Shown in pieces: positions 25,941 to 34,806 of a stretch of 64,000 bases of DNA. Numbering within the stretch: the first letter of the stretch is position 1; the number at the start of each line of letters is the position of its first letter. The position numbers and the translations under genes are program-made. The stretch covers positions 1 through 64,000 of the forward strand of contig CAYSOF010000006.1 of assembly GCA_964432595.1 (NCBI GenBank), given 5' to 3'. The DNA is from DASYLJ01 sp964432595 (GTDB lineage: Bacteria; Desulfobacterota; Binatia; DP-6). The notes under the pieces are model-generated. The model was not told the origin of the DNA. It did not search any database and worked only from the letters and a program-made list of their open reading frames with translations.

Positions 25941-27248
25941 TTAGCACGCGTGACGCAGCGCGACCACCAGATCGGCGACGTTGGTGCCGGTGGGCCCCAT
26001 GCGCAGCAGATCGCCGGCGGCGTCGAGGCACGGGTGGCTGTCGGTGCGCGCCAGCGCCGCCGCCGCATCGATGCCGCGACTCGCCGCCCGGGCGACGGTT
26101 CCGCCGTCGACGCAAGCGCCGGCCGCGTCGGTCGGACCGTCCACTCCGTCCGTTCCCGCCGCGAGGACCACCCCGGGGTGCCCCGCCAGGGCGAGCGCCG
26201 CGGACAGCGCCAGCTGCTGCGAGCGGCCGCCGGCCCCGCCCGGCACGACGCGCACCGTGGTCTCGCCGCCGAGCACGATGGCGACGGACCGGTCGCGCGG
26301 CGCCGCGGCGAGCCGGGCGACCACTGCCTGGCCTGCGGCCGACGCATCGCCGGCGAGCGGCTCGTCGACCACGTCCACCTGGAAGCCGTGCGCGCGCGCG
26401 GCGCTCGCCGCGGCGCCGACGGCGGTCCGGTTGCCGGCGAGTACGCGCACGACGCCGCGTGCGACGAGCGGATCGCCGGGCTTCACGGTCTCCGGCACCC
26501 TGCCCGCCAGGCCCGCGTCGAGATGCGCGCGAATCGCCGGCCGCACGTCCGCGGGATCGAGCCAGCGGGCGAGAACGGCGTCGGCCTCGGCGAACGTCGT
26601 CGGGTCGGCGACCGTCGGCCCCGACGCGATGACGGCGGGATCGTCACCGACCACGTCGGACAGGATCAGCGTCCACACGCCGGCCGCCCGAGCGGCCGCG
26701 CGGGCCAGGCCCCCGCCCTTCACGCGCGAGCAATGGCGCCGCACGACGTTCATGGCCGTGATGTCCGCACCCGACGCGAGCAGACGCTGCGTCAGGAGCC
26801 GCTTGTCCTCGAGGCCGACGCCCGGCGCAGGCGCCGCGAGCAGCGCCGACGCGCCGCCGCTCAGCAGCACGACGACGAGCGTGTCACGCCCCGCCGCCGT
26901 CACGAGATCGAGCAGCTCGCGCGTCGCGCGCTCGGAGGAAGCGTCCGGCACCGGGTGGCCGCCCGTCCGCACGAGAACGCCGTCGAGTCCCCCGATGGCC
27001 CCGCCGTGCGGCACGATCGCGAGGCCGGAGCGCACGCCGGCCCCGCGCGCCATGGCGAGCGCCGCCTTGCCGGCGGCGACGACGACGACGGGCCCCGCAT
27101 GCCGCGCGCTCCCCTCGGCCAGCGCGATACCGCCATCCACGGGACGCAGCGCCGCGCGGACGAGTCGCTCGGGATCGACGGCGGCGAGCGCCGCATCGAG
27201 GCAGGTGCGGGCGGCCGAGCGCAGCGAGAGAGACGTCGGCATGGTCAT
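25941..27248 (-). CDS. Glycerate 2-kinase (MOFRL type)
   Basis: The product has 435 residues with the GckA/TtuD architecture. The N-terminal domain has VVVAAGKAALAMA, IVPHG, RTGGHPVPDASSERATRELL and LLSGGASALL. The C-terminal MOFRL domain includes IVLGGETTVRVV, GGRSQQLALSAALAL and AAGTDGVDGPTDAAGA. It makes 2-phosphoglycerate from D-glycerate and ATP, feeding glycolysis or a serine-type C1 cycle. Two in-frame ATGs (27248, 27242) exist. It is the first gene of the queE-glpD-nth cluster and diverges from the Yip1-like gene, with 36 bp between starts. Confidence 0.9.
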   Translation of the reverse strand: MTMPTSLSLRSAARTCLDAALAAVDPERLVRAALRPVDGGIALAEGSARHAGPVVVVAAGKAALAMARGAGVRSGLAIVPHGGAIGGLDGVLVRTGGHPVPDASSERATRELLDLVTAAGRDTLVVVLLSGGASALLAAPAPGVGLEDKRLLTQRLLASGADITAMNVVRRHCSRVKGGGLARAAARAAGVWTLILSDVVGDDPAVIASGPTVADPTTFAEADAVLARWLDPADVRPAIRAHLDAGLAGRVPETVKPGDPLVARGVVRVLAGNRTAVGAAASAARAHGFQVDVVDEPLAGDASAAGQAVVARLAAAPRDRSVAIVLGGETTVRVVPGGAGGRSQQLALSAALALAGHPGVVLAAGTDGVDGPTDAAGACVDGGTVARAASRGIDAAAALARTDSHPCLDAAGDLLRMGPTGTNVADLVVALRHAC

Positions 27249-27276
27249 GGACCAATCGGACAGGCGCCGCTATATC
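27248..27276 (+). promoter_or_regulatory. Leaderless-type promoter of the Yip1-like gene
   Basis: TGGACC (27248-27253), a 17-nt spacer and TATATC (27271-27276) end 8 nt before ATG 27285. No ribosome-binding site fits. The -35 overlaps the start of the divergent glycerate kinase gene. Confidence 0.42.
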
Positions 27277-27284
27277 ACCTTGCC

Positions 27285-27824
27285 ATGTCCGACGAATCGC
27301 CCGAGATGCTCGGCGGCACCACCGTCGAGATGCCCTCCGAGAGTCCCTCCTTCGCCGACACGTGGCGCAGCGTGATGTCCGATCCGCGCACGTTCTTCGC
27401 GTCCATGCCGACGGCGGGCGGGCTGAACGAGCCGCTCGTGTTCCTCGCCATCTGTGCGGCGATCAACGCGGCGGGCGTCCTGCTGGTGTCGTGGAGCGTG
27501 GTCGCCACCATCGGCGCGTTCATCTGGACCATCGTGGCCGCGTTCGTGATCGCCGGCATCCTCACCGTCGTCACGCAGCAGCTGTTCGGCGGACGGGAGG
27601 GCTTCGAGCCGATCTTCCGCGTCGTCGCCTACGCGATGGCGCCGGCGGTGTTCTTCTGGCTCCCGCGGCTGGCCGTGCTCGCGTGGATCTACGCGTGGTA
27701 CCTGCAGGTCCGCGGCGTCGAGCGCGTGCAGGGCTTCGAGCCGGGCAACGCGGTGCTGAGCGTCGCCGTCGGCGCGGTCGTCGCCGTCGTGCTCAGCGCG
27801 GGCCTGCGCGGCGTCGCGTTCTAG
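27285..27824 (+). CDS. Yip1-family membrane protein
   Basis: The product has 179 residues. A 45-residue soluble N-terminus (SFADTWRSVMSDPRTFFASM) precedes about four hydrophobic segments (LVFLAICAAINAAGVLLVSW, TIGAFIWTIVAAFVIAGIL, AMAPAVFFWLPRLAVLAWIY, AVLSVAVGAVVAVVLSAGL). The pattern, a short PRTFF-like phrase and a four-helix bundle, fits the Yip1/DUF-type bacterial family. Bacterial members have no established function. Probably a single-gene unit. Confidence 0.75.
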   Translation: MSDESPEMLGGTTVEMPSESPSFADTWRSVMSDPRTFFASMPTAGGLNEPLVFLAICAAINAAGVLLVSWSVVATIGAFIWTIVAAFVIAGILTVVTQQLFGGREGFEPIFRVVAYAMAPAVFFWLPRLAVLAWIYAWYLQVRGVERVQGFEPGNAVLSVAVGAVVAVVLSAGLRGVAF

Positions 27825-28087
27825 GCGCCGACACGAGACTTCGTCTCGCGTCGGGGTCGGACGCGAGCGTGTAGCCTGTGTGATCCGCCCGACCAGCATG
27901 CCGCGGCAAGCGAAGCTTGCGCGGCACAGGTGGCACTCATGATCCGCCGATCGACACCGTGTCATGGCATCGCCCGATGCCTCGCTCCCAGCCGCCCGAC
28001 CGTCAGTCGTACCCGTGGGCCGCACGAGCTTTGCATACCGCGGCATGCTGTGGCGCCGACCACAGAGCTAGACGCTCTCGGCTCGAC
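27825..28087. other. Convergent intergenic region with hairpins
   Basis: The 263 bp between the convergent Yip1-like and antiporter genes hold a 6-bp hairpin (CGAGAC 27834-27839 with GTCTCG 27843-27848), an overlapping 7-bp stem (TCGCGTC 27846-27852 with GACGCGA 27860-27866) and the bulged repeat hairpin at 27899-27926. No T-run marks an intrinsic terminator and no coding region is convincing. Confidence 0.6.
27899..27926. repeat. Intergenic bulged hairpin, copy A
   Basis: TGCCGC (27899-27904), bulged G (27905), GCAAGC, loop GAA, GCTTGC and GCGGCA form the same 12-bp, one-bulge stem as 1305-1332. The inner six pairs differ but still match each other. GTGGCAC follows, as in the other copy. 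Both copies sit between convergent genes. Confidence 0.55.
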
Positions 28088-30136
28088 TCATGCCAGCAGC
28101 TCGCGCGCGGCGGCGATCGCTTCCTGCGATCCCGCGAGTGCGAGGACGTCGCCGACCGCCAGGCGTTCCGTCGCGGTCGGCACGACGTGACGGCGTCCGT
28201 CACGCGTGATCGCGAGGACGGTGGCGCCGGTGGCGCCGCGCACGTTCAACTCCGCCAGGGTCTTTCCGAGCGCGTGGCTGCCCGTCGCGACGGTGAACGC
28301 CTCGAGCGCGCCGAAGCCCGGCAACAGCCGATCGATCTCGGCCAGCGGTGCATGCGACACCTCGCGCGACTGCGACTGCGCGGCCAGCACCTCGACGATC
28401 ACCTGCACGCCGGCCCGTACGTGCCCCTCGAGGTTCGTGGCGCTGCGCCAGAACGCGACGCCGACGCCGGTCAGCATGAGCATCAGCACCGCGGCCCCCG
28501 CCGCGGGCGGCAGGAAAGGCTGCGTGAGCGCGAGGAGCGGCGCGCCCACGAGCAGCACGATCGCGAGCTGCACCGCGACGACGAGCACGCGACGCGGGGC
28601 GTCCGCGAAGTCGACCGCGCGGCCTTCCTTCGGCGGGAAGGCCAGCTCGGCCAGCGCCAGGCCGAGGCTGCGCGCGAGCCGCACGAGACCGGCGCAGAAC
28701 GGCAAGGAGAGCAACGCCGCGACGCCGACGACGACGAGGCGCGGCCAGACGTCGTCGGACCAGCCGAGGCTGCGCTGCGCGAACGTCGCGATCCGCCCCA
28801 TCGACATCCACGTGCCGACGATGATCGCCGCGAGCAGCAGCGCGTCGAACGCGAGCAGCCGGGCGATGCGGCGGAGCCGCGCGGTCGCCGTGTTCGACCG
28901 CGGCGCCGTCCGCACCTTCTCGAGCCAGGTGCCGTAGAGCGACACGAACGTCTGCAGCGACGCCGGCAGCATGTCGTCGACGCGGTTCGCGACCGGGCCC
29001 GACGCGCGGATCAGCCACGGCGTCAGCAGCGTCGTCAGCGCCGACACGGTGACGGCCACGGGATACAGGAACGTGCCCGTCGCCTGCAGCGTCAGGCCGA
29101 GGCTCGCGATGATGAACGAGAACTCGCCGATCTGCGCCAGGCTCATGCCCGCCTGCACCGACGTGCGGAGCCCGTTGCCGGTGAAGATCGCGCCCAGCGA
29201 GACGCCGAACGTCTTCCCGACGATGATCGCGACGGTGAGCACGAGGATCGCCGGCCAGTGCGCCAGCACGAGCGCCGGGTCGATCTGCATACCCACCGAG
29301 ACGAAGAAGATCGCGGCGAACATGTCGCGGACGGGCTCGACGAGCTCCTCGACCGTGCGCTCCTCGCCCGACTCGGCGACCAGCGAGCCGGCGATGAACG
29401 CGCCGAGCGCGACCGAGTAGCCGAACGCCTGCGCGAGGTACGCGATCGCGAAGCAGAGCCCGACGCTCGCGACGAGCGTCGTCTCCTTGCGGTTCAGCCG
29501 GATCACGAGCCGCACCGTGCGGGGCACCACCAGGACCCCGACGACGACCAGGCCGACCAGGAACGCCGCGAGCCGTGCCGTCGTGACGACCAGCTCCCGC
29601 GCGGTGAGGCCACGATCGGACGCGACGGCGGTGAACGTCGCCATGAGCAGGATGGCGATCAGATCCTCGACGATCAGCACGCCGACGACCAGCTCGCGCA
29701 GCCGCCCGCCGACACCCTGCTCGTCGAACGCCTTCGCGATGATCGTCGTGCTCGAGATGGCGATGATCGCGCCGGTGAAGAGGCTCTCGAGCGTCGTCCA
29801 CCCGAACGCGCGGCCGATGACGAAGCCGAGCCAGAGCATGATGCTCGACTGGACGATCGCCGTGACGCTCGCCGTCGGCCCGACCTGGAAGAGCTTCCGC
29901 AGGCTGAACTCCAGCCCGAGCGAGAACATCAGGAGGATGACGCCGAACTCCGACAGCGTGTGGACGACGTTGGTGTCGGCGACCAGCGGGATCGGCAGGT
30001 GCGGCCCGACGATCAGCCCGGCGAGGATGTAGCCGAGGACGACCGGCTGGTGGAGTCGCTGGAAGACGACCGTCGTCACCGCCGCCACGCACAGGACGAC
30101 GGTGAGGGCGCTCAGGAAGACGTGCGCGTCATGCAC
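28088..30136 (-). CDS. CPA2-type monovalent cation/proton antiporter with C-terminal TrkA-C domain
   Basis: The product has 682 residues and starts at GTG 30136. Residues about 5-390 form the 12-13 helix antiporter domain (LGYILAGLIVGPHLP, LLMFSLGLEFSLRKL, AIISSTTIIAKAF-like, GVLIVEDLIAILLM, AQIGEFSFIIASLG). VEDL carries the ion-binding Asp. Residues about 435-580 add further membrane helices and residues about 605-682 form a RCK/TrkA-C ligand-binding domain (LPGFGALEAFTVATGSHALG ... ALAGSQEAI). It is KefB/YbaL-like and probably exports K+ or Na+. It is the last gene after the DksA-like gene, with a 129-bp gap. Confidence 0.88.
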   Translation of the reverse strand: MHDAHVFLSALTVVLCVAAVTTVVFQRLHQPVVLGYILAGLIVGPHLPIPLVADTNVVHTLSEFGVILLMFSLGLEFSLRKLFQVGPTASVTAIVQSSIMLWLGFVIGRAFGWTTLESLFTGAIIAISSTTIIAKAFDEQGVGGRLRELVVGVLIVEDLIAILLMATFTAVASDRGLTARELVVTTARLAAFLVGLVVVGVLVVPRTVRLVIRLNRKETTLVASVGLCFAIAYLAQAFGYSVALGAFIAGSLVAESGEERTVEELVEPVRDMFAAIFFVSVGMQIDPALVLAHWPAILVLTVAIIVGKTFGVSLGAIFTGNGLRTSVQAGMSLAQIGEFSFIIASLGLTLQATGTFLYPVAVTVSALTTLLTPWLIRASGPVANRVDDMLPASLQTFVSLYGTWLEKVRTAPRSNTATARLRRIARLLAFDALLLAAIIVGTWMSMGRIATFAQRSLGWSDDVWPRLVVVGVAALLSLPFCAGLVRLARSLGLALAELAFPPKEGRAVDFADAPRRVLVVAVQLAIVLLVGAPLLALTQPFLPPAAGAAVLMLMLTGVGVAFWRSATNLEGHVRAGVQVIVEVLAAQSQSREVSHAPLAEIDRLLPGFGALEAFTVATGSHALGKTLAELNVRGATGATVLAITRDGRRHVVPTATERLAVGDVLALAGSQEAIAAARELLA

Positions 30137-30265
30137 GGGACGACCCGAGCCGGCGGCACGCGTACGGGACGGACTGCAGCGGGCGGCCGGCGTGCGACGG
30201 CGACCTTACCCGAATGCCGGAACCGCGAAAGGTGGCGGGCTCCGGCGGTGGCGACGTCCGCCGGT

Positions 30266-30691
30266 CTACGAGCCTTCCTCGTCCGACTCGCCGCCGCCGA
30301 GACGGCGGAAGCTGCGGTCTTCCTCGAAGCGCCGGTTGAGCTTCTGCTCGCGCTCCCGCTCACCCTGGCAGTTCACACAGAGGCGGGTGAAGGGCAGCGC
30401 CAGGAGACGGGCCTCGGCGATCTCCGATTCACAGCTCTCGCACACGCCGTAGGAGCCGTCGTCGACGCGGCTGAGCGCCTCGTCGATGGCCTGCACCTTG
30501 TCGCGGTCCCGGTCGGTGAGGATCAGGCTGATCTCGCGGTCGCGCGCGTCGCTGGCGAGGTCGTAGGTGTCCATGCCCTCGTCCTTGCTGGCGTCGCGAA
30601 CCTCGTTGAGATCCTGCCGGACGTTGCGCAGGAGCTGGCCTCGCATGCCCTCCAGAGTCTCGCGAGCTTTCTTCAGAAACGCCTTACGCAT
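30266..30691 (-). CDS. DksA/TraR-family zinc-finger protein
   Basis: The product has 141 residues. The zinc finger has Cys84, 87, 105 and 108 (CESCESEI ... LCVNC). The N-terminal coiled coil (residues 1-75) is highly charged and contains DTYDLASDARDRE. This matches the acidic tip found in DksA-like proteins that enter the RNA polymerase secondary channel, where they tune transcription with ppGpp. GGAGGGGG precedes ATG 30691. It follows rimO by 29 bp. DksA itself is not certain because many paralogues exist. Confidence 0.85.
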   Translation of the reverse strand: MRKAFLKKARETLEGMRGQLLRNVRQDLNEVRDASKDEGMDTYDLASDARDREISLILTDRDRDKVQAIDEALSRVDDGSYGVCESCESEIAEARLLALPFTRLCVNCQGEREREQKLNRRFEEDRSFRRLGGGESDEEGS

Positions 30692-30720
30692 CGCATCCCC
30701 CCTCCGAGGGGAGGCGGAAC

Positions 30721-32076
30721 CTACGGCGTAGGACCCGCCGTGTCAATGTCGGAAGCGCATATCTCGCCTTCCAGATCGTACGTGTCGGCGCCCGTGATGC
30801 GCACGCGCACGAGATCGCCCGGCGCGGCCCGACCGCGCACGCGGACGACGCCGTCGATCTCGGGCGCCTGCTGGCTGGTGCGGCCCACCAGCGTGCGGCG
30901 CGGGCCCTCGGCGTCGATGAGGACGTCGACCTCGCGCCCCACCTGCGACTGCGCCCGCCGGGCGGCCACGCGCGCCTGGGTAGCCATGACCCGTTCCCAA
31001 CGGAAGGCGGTGACCTTCTCCGGTAGATGGCCCGGCAGGGTCGCCGCGTGGGTGTTCTCCTCCGGCGAGTAGCGAAAGACGCCCACGCGCTCGAACTCGG
31101 CTTCCTCGAGAAAGGCGCACAGCTCGTCCACCTGCGCGTCGGTCTCGCCCGGGAACCCGACGATGAACGACGACCGCAGCGCGATGCCCGGAACGGCGTC
31201 GCGGATCCGCCGCACCAGCGCCCGGATGGCGTCCCCGCTGCGCTCGCGGCGCATCGCCCGCAGCATGTCGTCGGCGATGTGCTGCAGCGGCATGTCCAGA
31301 TAGCGGCAGACGGCCGGCTCGGTGGCGAGCACCTCGAGCAGCTCGTCGGTCACCGAAGCCGGGTACGCGTACAGGAGCCGCAGCCAGCGCACCTGCGGCA
31401 CCCGCGTCGCGAGCGCCTTCAGCAGGACCGCCAGCGACGAGCCGTCGCGCCGGTCGCGGCCGTAGGCGGTCAGGTCCTGCGCGATCAGGTTCAGCTCGAC
31501 GACGCCGTCGGCCGCGAGATGCGTCGCCTCGGCCAGGAGATCGTCCATGGCCCGGCTCTCGTGCCGTCCGCGGATCTTCGGGATGATGCAGAAGCTGCAC
31601 GTATGGTCGCAGCCCTCGGATACCTTGAGGTACGCCGTCCACCACGCGCCCGTCCGCACCCGCGGCGAGACGCCGTGCGCCGGCAGCTCGTGCTGCGCGC
31701 CGCGGTAGACCACGGGTTCGCCGGCCCGTGGCGCGTCGATCGCCTCGGCGATGCGGGTGATGTCCCCCGTGCCGACGAACGCGTCGACCTCGGGCAGCTC
31801 CTGCACGAGCTCGTCGGCATAGCGCTGCGCGAGACAACCCGTCACGACGAGCCGCCGTCCCTCCTGCGCCGCCTTCGTCCGCGCGGCGTCGAGGATGGCG
31901 TCGATCGACTCCTCCTTGGCCGGGCCGATGAAGGCGCACGTGTTGACGACGAGGACGTCGGCGGCGTCGGGGTCCATCACGATCTCGTGGCCCTGGCGCG
32001 CGAGGACGCCCAGCATGACCTCGCTGTCGACCTGGTTCTTCGGACAGCCGAGCGTGAGGAGGTGGACGCGCTTCAC
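30721..32076 (-). CDS. rimO: Ribosomal protein S12 methylthiotransferase
   Basis: The product has 451 residues and methylthiolates Asp of ribosomal protein S12. The UPF0004 domain has the auxiliary cluster ligands Cys11, Cys47 and Cys81 (LTLGCPKNQVDSE, VVNTCAFIG, VTGCLAQRY). The radical SAM cluster ligands are Cys156, 160 and 163 (GCDHTCSFCIIPKIRG), and a C-terminal TRAM domain follows (about residues 380-445). The LGCPKNQVDSE wording separates RimO from MiaB. The start is GTG 32076, 8 bp after yajQ. Confidence 0.94.
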   Translation of the reverse strand: MKRVHLLTLGCPKNQVDSEVMLGVLARQGHEIVMDPDAADVLVVNTCAFIGPAKEESIDAILDAARTKAAQEGRRLVVTGCLAQRYADELVQELPEVDAFVGTGDITRIAEAIDAPRAGEPVVYRGAQHELPAHGVSPRVRTGAWWTAYLKVSEGCDHTCSFCIIPKIRGRHESRAMDDLLAEATHLAADGVVELNLIAQDLTAYGRDRRDGSSLAVLLKALATRVPQVRWLRLLYAYPASVTDELLEVLATEPAVCRYLDMPLQHIADDMLRAMRRERSGDAIRALVRRIRDAVPGIALRSSFIVGFPGETDAQVDELCAFLEEAEFERVGVFRYSPEENTHAATLPGHLPEKVTAFRWERVMATQARVAARRAQSQVGREVDVLIDAEGPRRTLVGRTSQQAPEIDGVVRVRGRAAPGDLVRVRITGADTYDLEGEICASDIDTAGPTP

Positions 32077-32084
32077 CGGGACGC

Positions 32085-32570
32085 TCAGTCGCGGAAGTTC
32101 ACGTACTGCATCGCGATACCGAGGTCCTTGTCGCGGAGCAGCGCGATCACCGTCTGGAGGTCGTCGCGCTTTTTGCCCGTGACCCGCACCTGATCGGACT
32201 GGATGGACGCCTGCACCTTCAGCTTGGCGTCCTTGATCATCTTGACGATCTCTTTGGCCTTCTCGCTGGAGATGCCCTGCTGCAGGAGGATCTGCTGCTT
32301 CGCGGTGCCCCCGAGCGCGGACTCGATCGGCTTCGACTCGAGCGCCTTCACCGGTACCTGCCGCTTGCCGAGCTTCTCGCGGAGGATCTCGGCCAGGGCC
32401 TTCACCTTGAACTCGTCCGCGGACTTGAGGTGCAGCGTGTGCTCCTCGCGGCGGACCTCGGAGTTCGAGCCCTTGAAATCGAATCGCTGGCCGACCTCGC
32501 GCAGGGTCTGGTTGACCGCGTTGTCGACCTCCTGCAGGTCGAGCTTGCAGACGACGTCGAAGGACGGCAT
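32085..32570 (-). CDS. yajQ: YajQ-family nucleotide-binding protein
   Basis: The product has 161 residues. MPSFDVVCKLDLQEVDNAVN opens the first domain and the conserved FDFKGSNSEV follows. VKMIKDAKLKVQASIQSDQV and the end MQYVNFRD are diagnostic. YajQ proteins bind cyclic di-GMP or nucleotides and affect gene expression. ATG 32570 is the family-typical start. It lies between lolA (10 bp upstream) and rimO. Confidence 0.93.
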   Translation of the reverse strand: MPSFDVVCKLDLQEVDNAVNQTLREVGQRFDFKGSNSEVRREEHTLHLKSADEFKVKALAEILREKLGKRQVPVKALESKPIESALGGTAKQQILLQQGISSEKAKEIVKMIKDAKLKVQASIQSDQVRVTGKKRDDLQTVIALLRDKDLGIAMQYVNFRD

Positions 32571-32580
32571 GCGGCCGCGC

Positions 32581-33225
32581 TCAATAGGTGGGTGGGCGCA
32601 CCACGTCAACCCCGGGGGGCGGAGCGAACTTGAAGCGGTCGGCGTCCACCGGAGCGTTCAGCTTCTCGTTGGAGAAGCGGATCCGGGTGGTGGTCCCCGC
32701 CGGGTCCTTGATGCGGGCCTCGGCCACGCTGGCGTCGGACTTGCGGACGCCCAGGACCATGTCCCCCAGGCCCTGGTCCTTCTTCTTCGGGACCAGCCGC
32801 AGGAGCCACTGTTCGGGCTCGTCCCCCTCGAGCGTGACGTCGAAGTCGCGCTCGACCTGCCCCAGGCCGGCCAGGAAGGTCACCGGCGTGGTCGAGGTGA
32901 AGGCCTCCTTCAGCGGCGCCTTGATCACCTGCTTCAGGTCGGGCTGATAGATCCACAGGGTCTCACCGTCGCCGACGATCAGCTGCGGGTCGGGCGACGT
33001 GTAGTCCCACCGCATGCGATTCGGCTTCTCGAATGCGACGGTGCCCTTCGACTCGAGCGTCCCGGCGAGCGTCGCCGACTCGACGGTCTGCTGGAAGTCG
33101 GCCTGCAGCGTCTCGGTGCGGTCGTAGCGCTGCTGGAGGCGTGCGACGGCATCGGATCGCACGTCGGCGTGCGCGGGCAGGACGGCCAGGATCAGCACGG
33201 TCGTGGCGAGTAGCCTGATCATCAT
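32581..33225 (-). CDS. lolA: Outer-membrane lipoprotein carrier protein LolA
   Basis: The product has 214 residues with signal peptide MIRLLATTVLILAVLPAHA. TETLQADFQQTVESATLAGTLESKG, RMRWDYTSPDPQLIVGDGETL and LLRLVPKKKD match the LolA half-barrel that ferries lipoproteins across the periplasm. Starts ATG 33225/33222 are adjacent, and 33225 overlaps the upstream 73-codon frame as ATGA. A weak TTGCGC-N17-TAGCCC (33236-33264) could give a private near-leaderless transcript. The neighbourhood ftsK, lolA, rimO is common in proteobacteria. Confidence 0.93.
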   Translation of the reverse strand: MMIRLLATTVLILAVLPAHADVRSDAVARLQQRYDRTETLQADFQQTVESATLAGTLESKGTVAFEKPNRMRWDYTSPDPQLIVGDGETLWIYQPDLKQVIKAPLKEAFTSTTPVTFLAGLGQVERDFDVTLEGDEPEQWLLRLVPKKKDQGLGDMVLGVRKSDASVAEARIKDPAGTTTRIRFSNEKLNAPVDADRFKFAPPPGVDVVRPPTY

Positions 33226-33443
33226 GCGGTCGTCAGGGCTATCCCGCGCCTTGGGGGTGCGCAAGCGAGTAGCGGGAGCTCTGCCCGACTGCCATCCGCG
33301 CGCAGCTTCCCGCCGCCGGCGTCGAACGCACACGACGTCGGCGGCGGCGAGACGACGCCCACGGGCACCCTCGATGCGCACGCCGTCGAGAGTGCGCCAG
33401 GGGAGTACCAAAGCGTCTCCGCAGCAAGCAAGGCGAATTTCAT
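33222..33443 (-). CDS. Possible small coupled protein of unknown function
   Basis: This is a 73-residue frame beginning MKFALLAAETLWYSPGAL and ending RRGIALTTA. Its ATG overlaps the MFS stop as ATGA (33440-33443), and its stop overlaps the lolA start as ATGA (33222-33225), just like real coupled genes elsewhere here. Against it, I count about 77 percent G or C at third positions by hand, lower than I would expect from neighbours, and I recognise no family. It has one possible hydrophobic N-terminus and two cysteines. It may be a true small gene or a coincidence. Confidence 0.35.
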   Translation of the reverse strand: MKFALLAAETLWYSPGALSTACASRVPVGVVSPPPTSCAFDAGGGKLRADGSRAELPLLACAPPRRGIALTTA

Positions 33444-34633
33444 CCGGTCCGGGTGCGATCGGACGCCATCAGCACCAGCCCCGCGATGCTCGCCACCGCG
33501 ACGCCGCCGAACATCGCCGGGTAACCCGCGAGCTGCGCAGCGATGCCGCAGAGCGGCGTGCCGATCACGGCGCCGAGGTCGAGCGCCGCGGTCGTCAGGC
33601 TGACGACGGTGCCCTGCATGTGGACCGGCGCGCGCGTGATGGCGAGCGCGCTCAGCACCGGGAACAAGGTGCCGTGACCGGCGCCGCAGGCGACGCCGCA
33701 GGCGACGAGCACGCCGTCGCGCGGCAGCAGGCCGAGCGCGCCGAGCCCGAACGCGAACAGCGCGAACGCCGGGATGGACACGCGATGCGGCCCGAGGACG
33801 TCGAGGATGCGACGGCCGAAGACGCGGATCACGACACTCGTCGCCGCGTATGCGGTGAAGAACGGCGCCGCGCGCGCCATGCCGAGGTCGCGCGTGAACG
33901 GCGCGACGAAGAAGAACGCAGCGTTGATGGCGATTCCGAAGAGAAGGAACGTCACCAGCACGCGCGGCAGGCCGGGCTGCGCGACGGCGTCGCGCATGTC
34001 GTGCCACGTCCCGCGCTTCACGGTCTCGGTGGCGGCGACGATCGTCGTCCGCCGCGGAATCAGCAGCGTGAGCAGCGTCGACGCGAGGCCGAACGCCGCC
34101 GCGGTGAGGAAGTACGCGTCGAAGCCCGCGTCCGCGATGATGGTCTCGCCGAGCCACGGTCCGAGCCCGTTCGGCGCCATCCCGAACACGCCGAACACGG
34201 CGATTCCCTCCGCGCGTCGGCTGGGCGGCGCGAGGTCGGCGGCATACGTGAAGAAGCCCGCGAACAACGCGCCCCAGACGACGGCGTGCAGAATGCTCCA
34301 GACGAAGATCCAGACGCCGATCGCCTCGATGACCAGGAACGGCAGCCACGAGACGACGTTCAGCGTCCCCGCGACGAGCAGCACCTCGCGTCGCCCCCGC
34401 GTATCGAGCAGCGTCCCGATGGTCGGCCGCGCGAGCACGCTCGCCGCCGTCCCGACCCCGAGCAGCAGCCCGATGACGATCTCCCCACCCCCGAGCGACC
34501 GCACGAACAGCGGCATCAGCACGAACATGCTGAGGCTCATCCCCGCCATGAAATGCACGAGACACGCCGTCCAAAACGCTCGCGTATACAGCGGCGCCAA
34601 CTCGCCGTCGGCTGCTTGGGAATGCGATGACAT
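33440..34633 (-). CDS. MFS transporter
   Basis: The product has 397 residues and about 12 hydrophobic segments, with the A-motif-like loop RPTIGTLLDTRGRREVLLVAG between helices 2 and 3 and an equivalent RVFGRRILDVLGPHR in the second half. FFTYAADLAPPSRRAEGIAVFGVFG resembles drug or small-molecule exporters of the MFS. The substrate is unknown. The gene begins next to the assembly gap, and its stop overlaps the small 73-codon frame. Confidence 0.85.
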   Translation of the reverse strand: MSSHSQAADGELAPLYTRAFWTACLVHFMAGMSLSMFVLMPLFVRSLGGGEIVIGLLLGVGTAASVLARPTIGTLLDTRGRREVLLVAGTLNVVSWLPFLVIEAIGVWIFVWSILHAVVWGALFAGFFTYAADLAPPSRRAEGIAVFGVFGMAPNGLGPWLGETIIADAGFDAYFLTAAAFGLASTLLTLLIPRRTTIVAATETVKRGTWHDMRDAVAQPGLPRVLVTFLLFGIAINAAFFFVAPFTRDLGMARAAPFFTAYAATSVVIRVFGRRILDVLGPHRVSIPAFALFAFGLGALGLLPRDGVLVACGVACGAGHGTLFPVLSALAITRAPVHMQGTVVSLTTAALDLGAVIGTPLCGIAAQLAGYPAMFGGVAVASIAGLVLMASDRTRTG

Positions 34634-34694
34634 CAGCGAACGATCGAAAGGCAGCGATCCGCCGGCCTATCGCAAGGGGTTCGGGCGGTCGGGC

Positions 34695-34794
34695 NNNNNN
34701 NNNNNNNNNNNNNNNNNNNNNNNNNNNNNNNNNNNNNNNNNNNNNNNNNNNNNNNNNNNNNNNNNNNNNNNNNNNNNNNNNNNNNNNNNNNNNN
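34695..34794. other. Assembly gap of 100 N
   Basis: Exactly 100 N separate the MFS start region from the 3' end of ftsK. This round number is a scaffold placeholder; the true length and the junction are unknown, so adjacency of MFS and ftsK is not proven. Confidence 0.99.
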
Positions 34795-34806
34795 GGGCAC
34801 CGAGCG

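Noticed and set aside
27834..27866. Terminator between the Yip1-like and antiporter genes
   Set aside because: Two overlapping stems are present but no T-run follows on either strand.
28048..28067. Another copy of the bulged hairpin repeat
   Set aside because: CTGTGG/CCACAG pairs there, but the TGCCGC outer stem, bulged G and 3-nt loop are missing.
27917..31072. Open frame of 1051 codons on the plus strand
   Set aside because: It covers the antiporter, DksA-like and part of rimO genes in antisense; the product is arginine/aspartate-rich with no domains.
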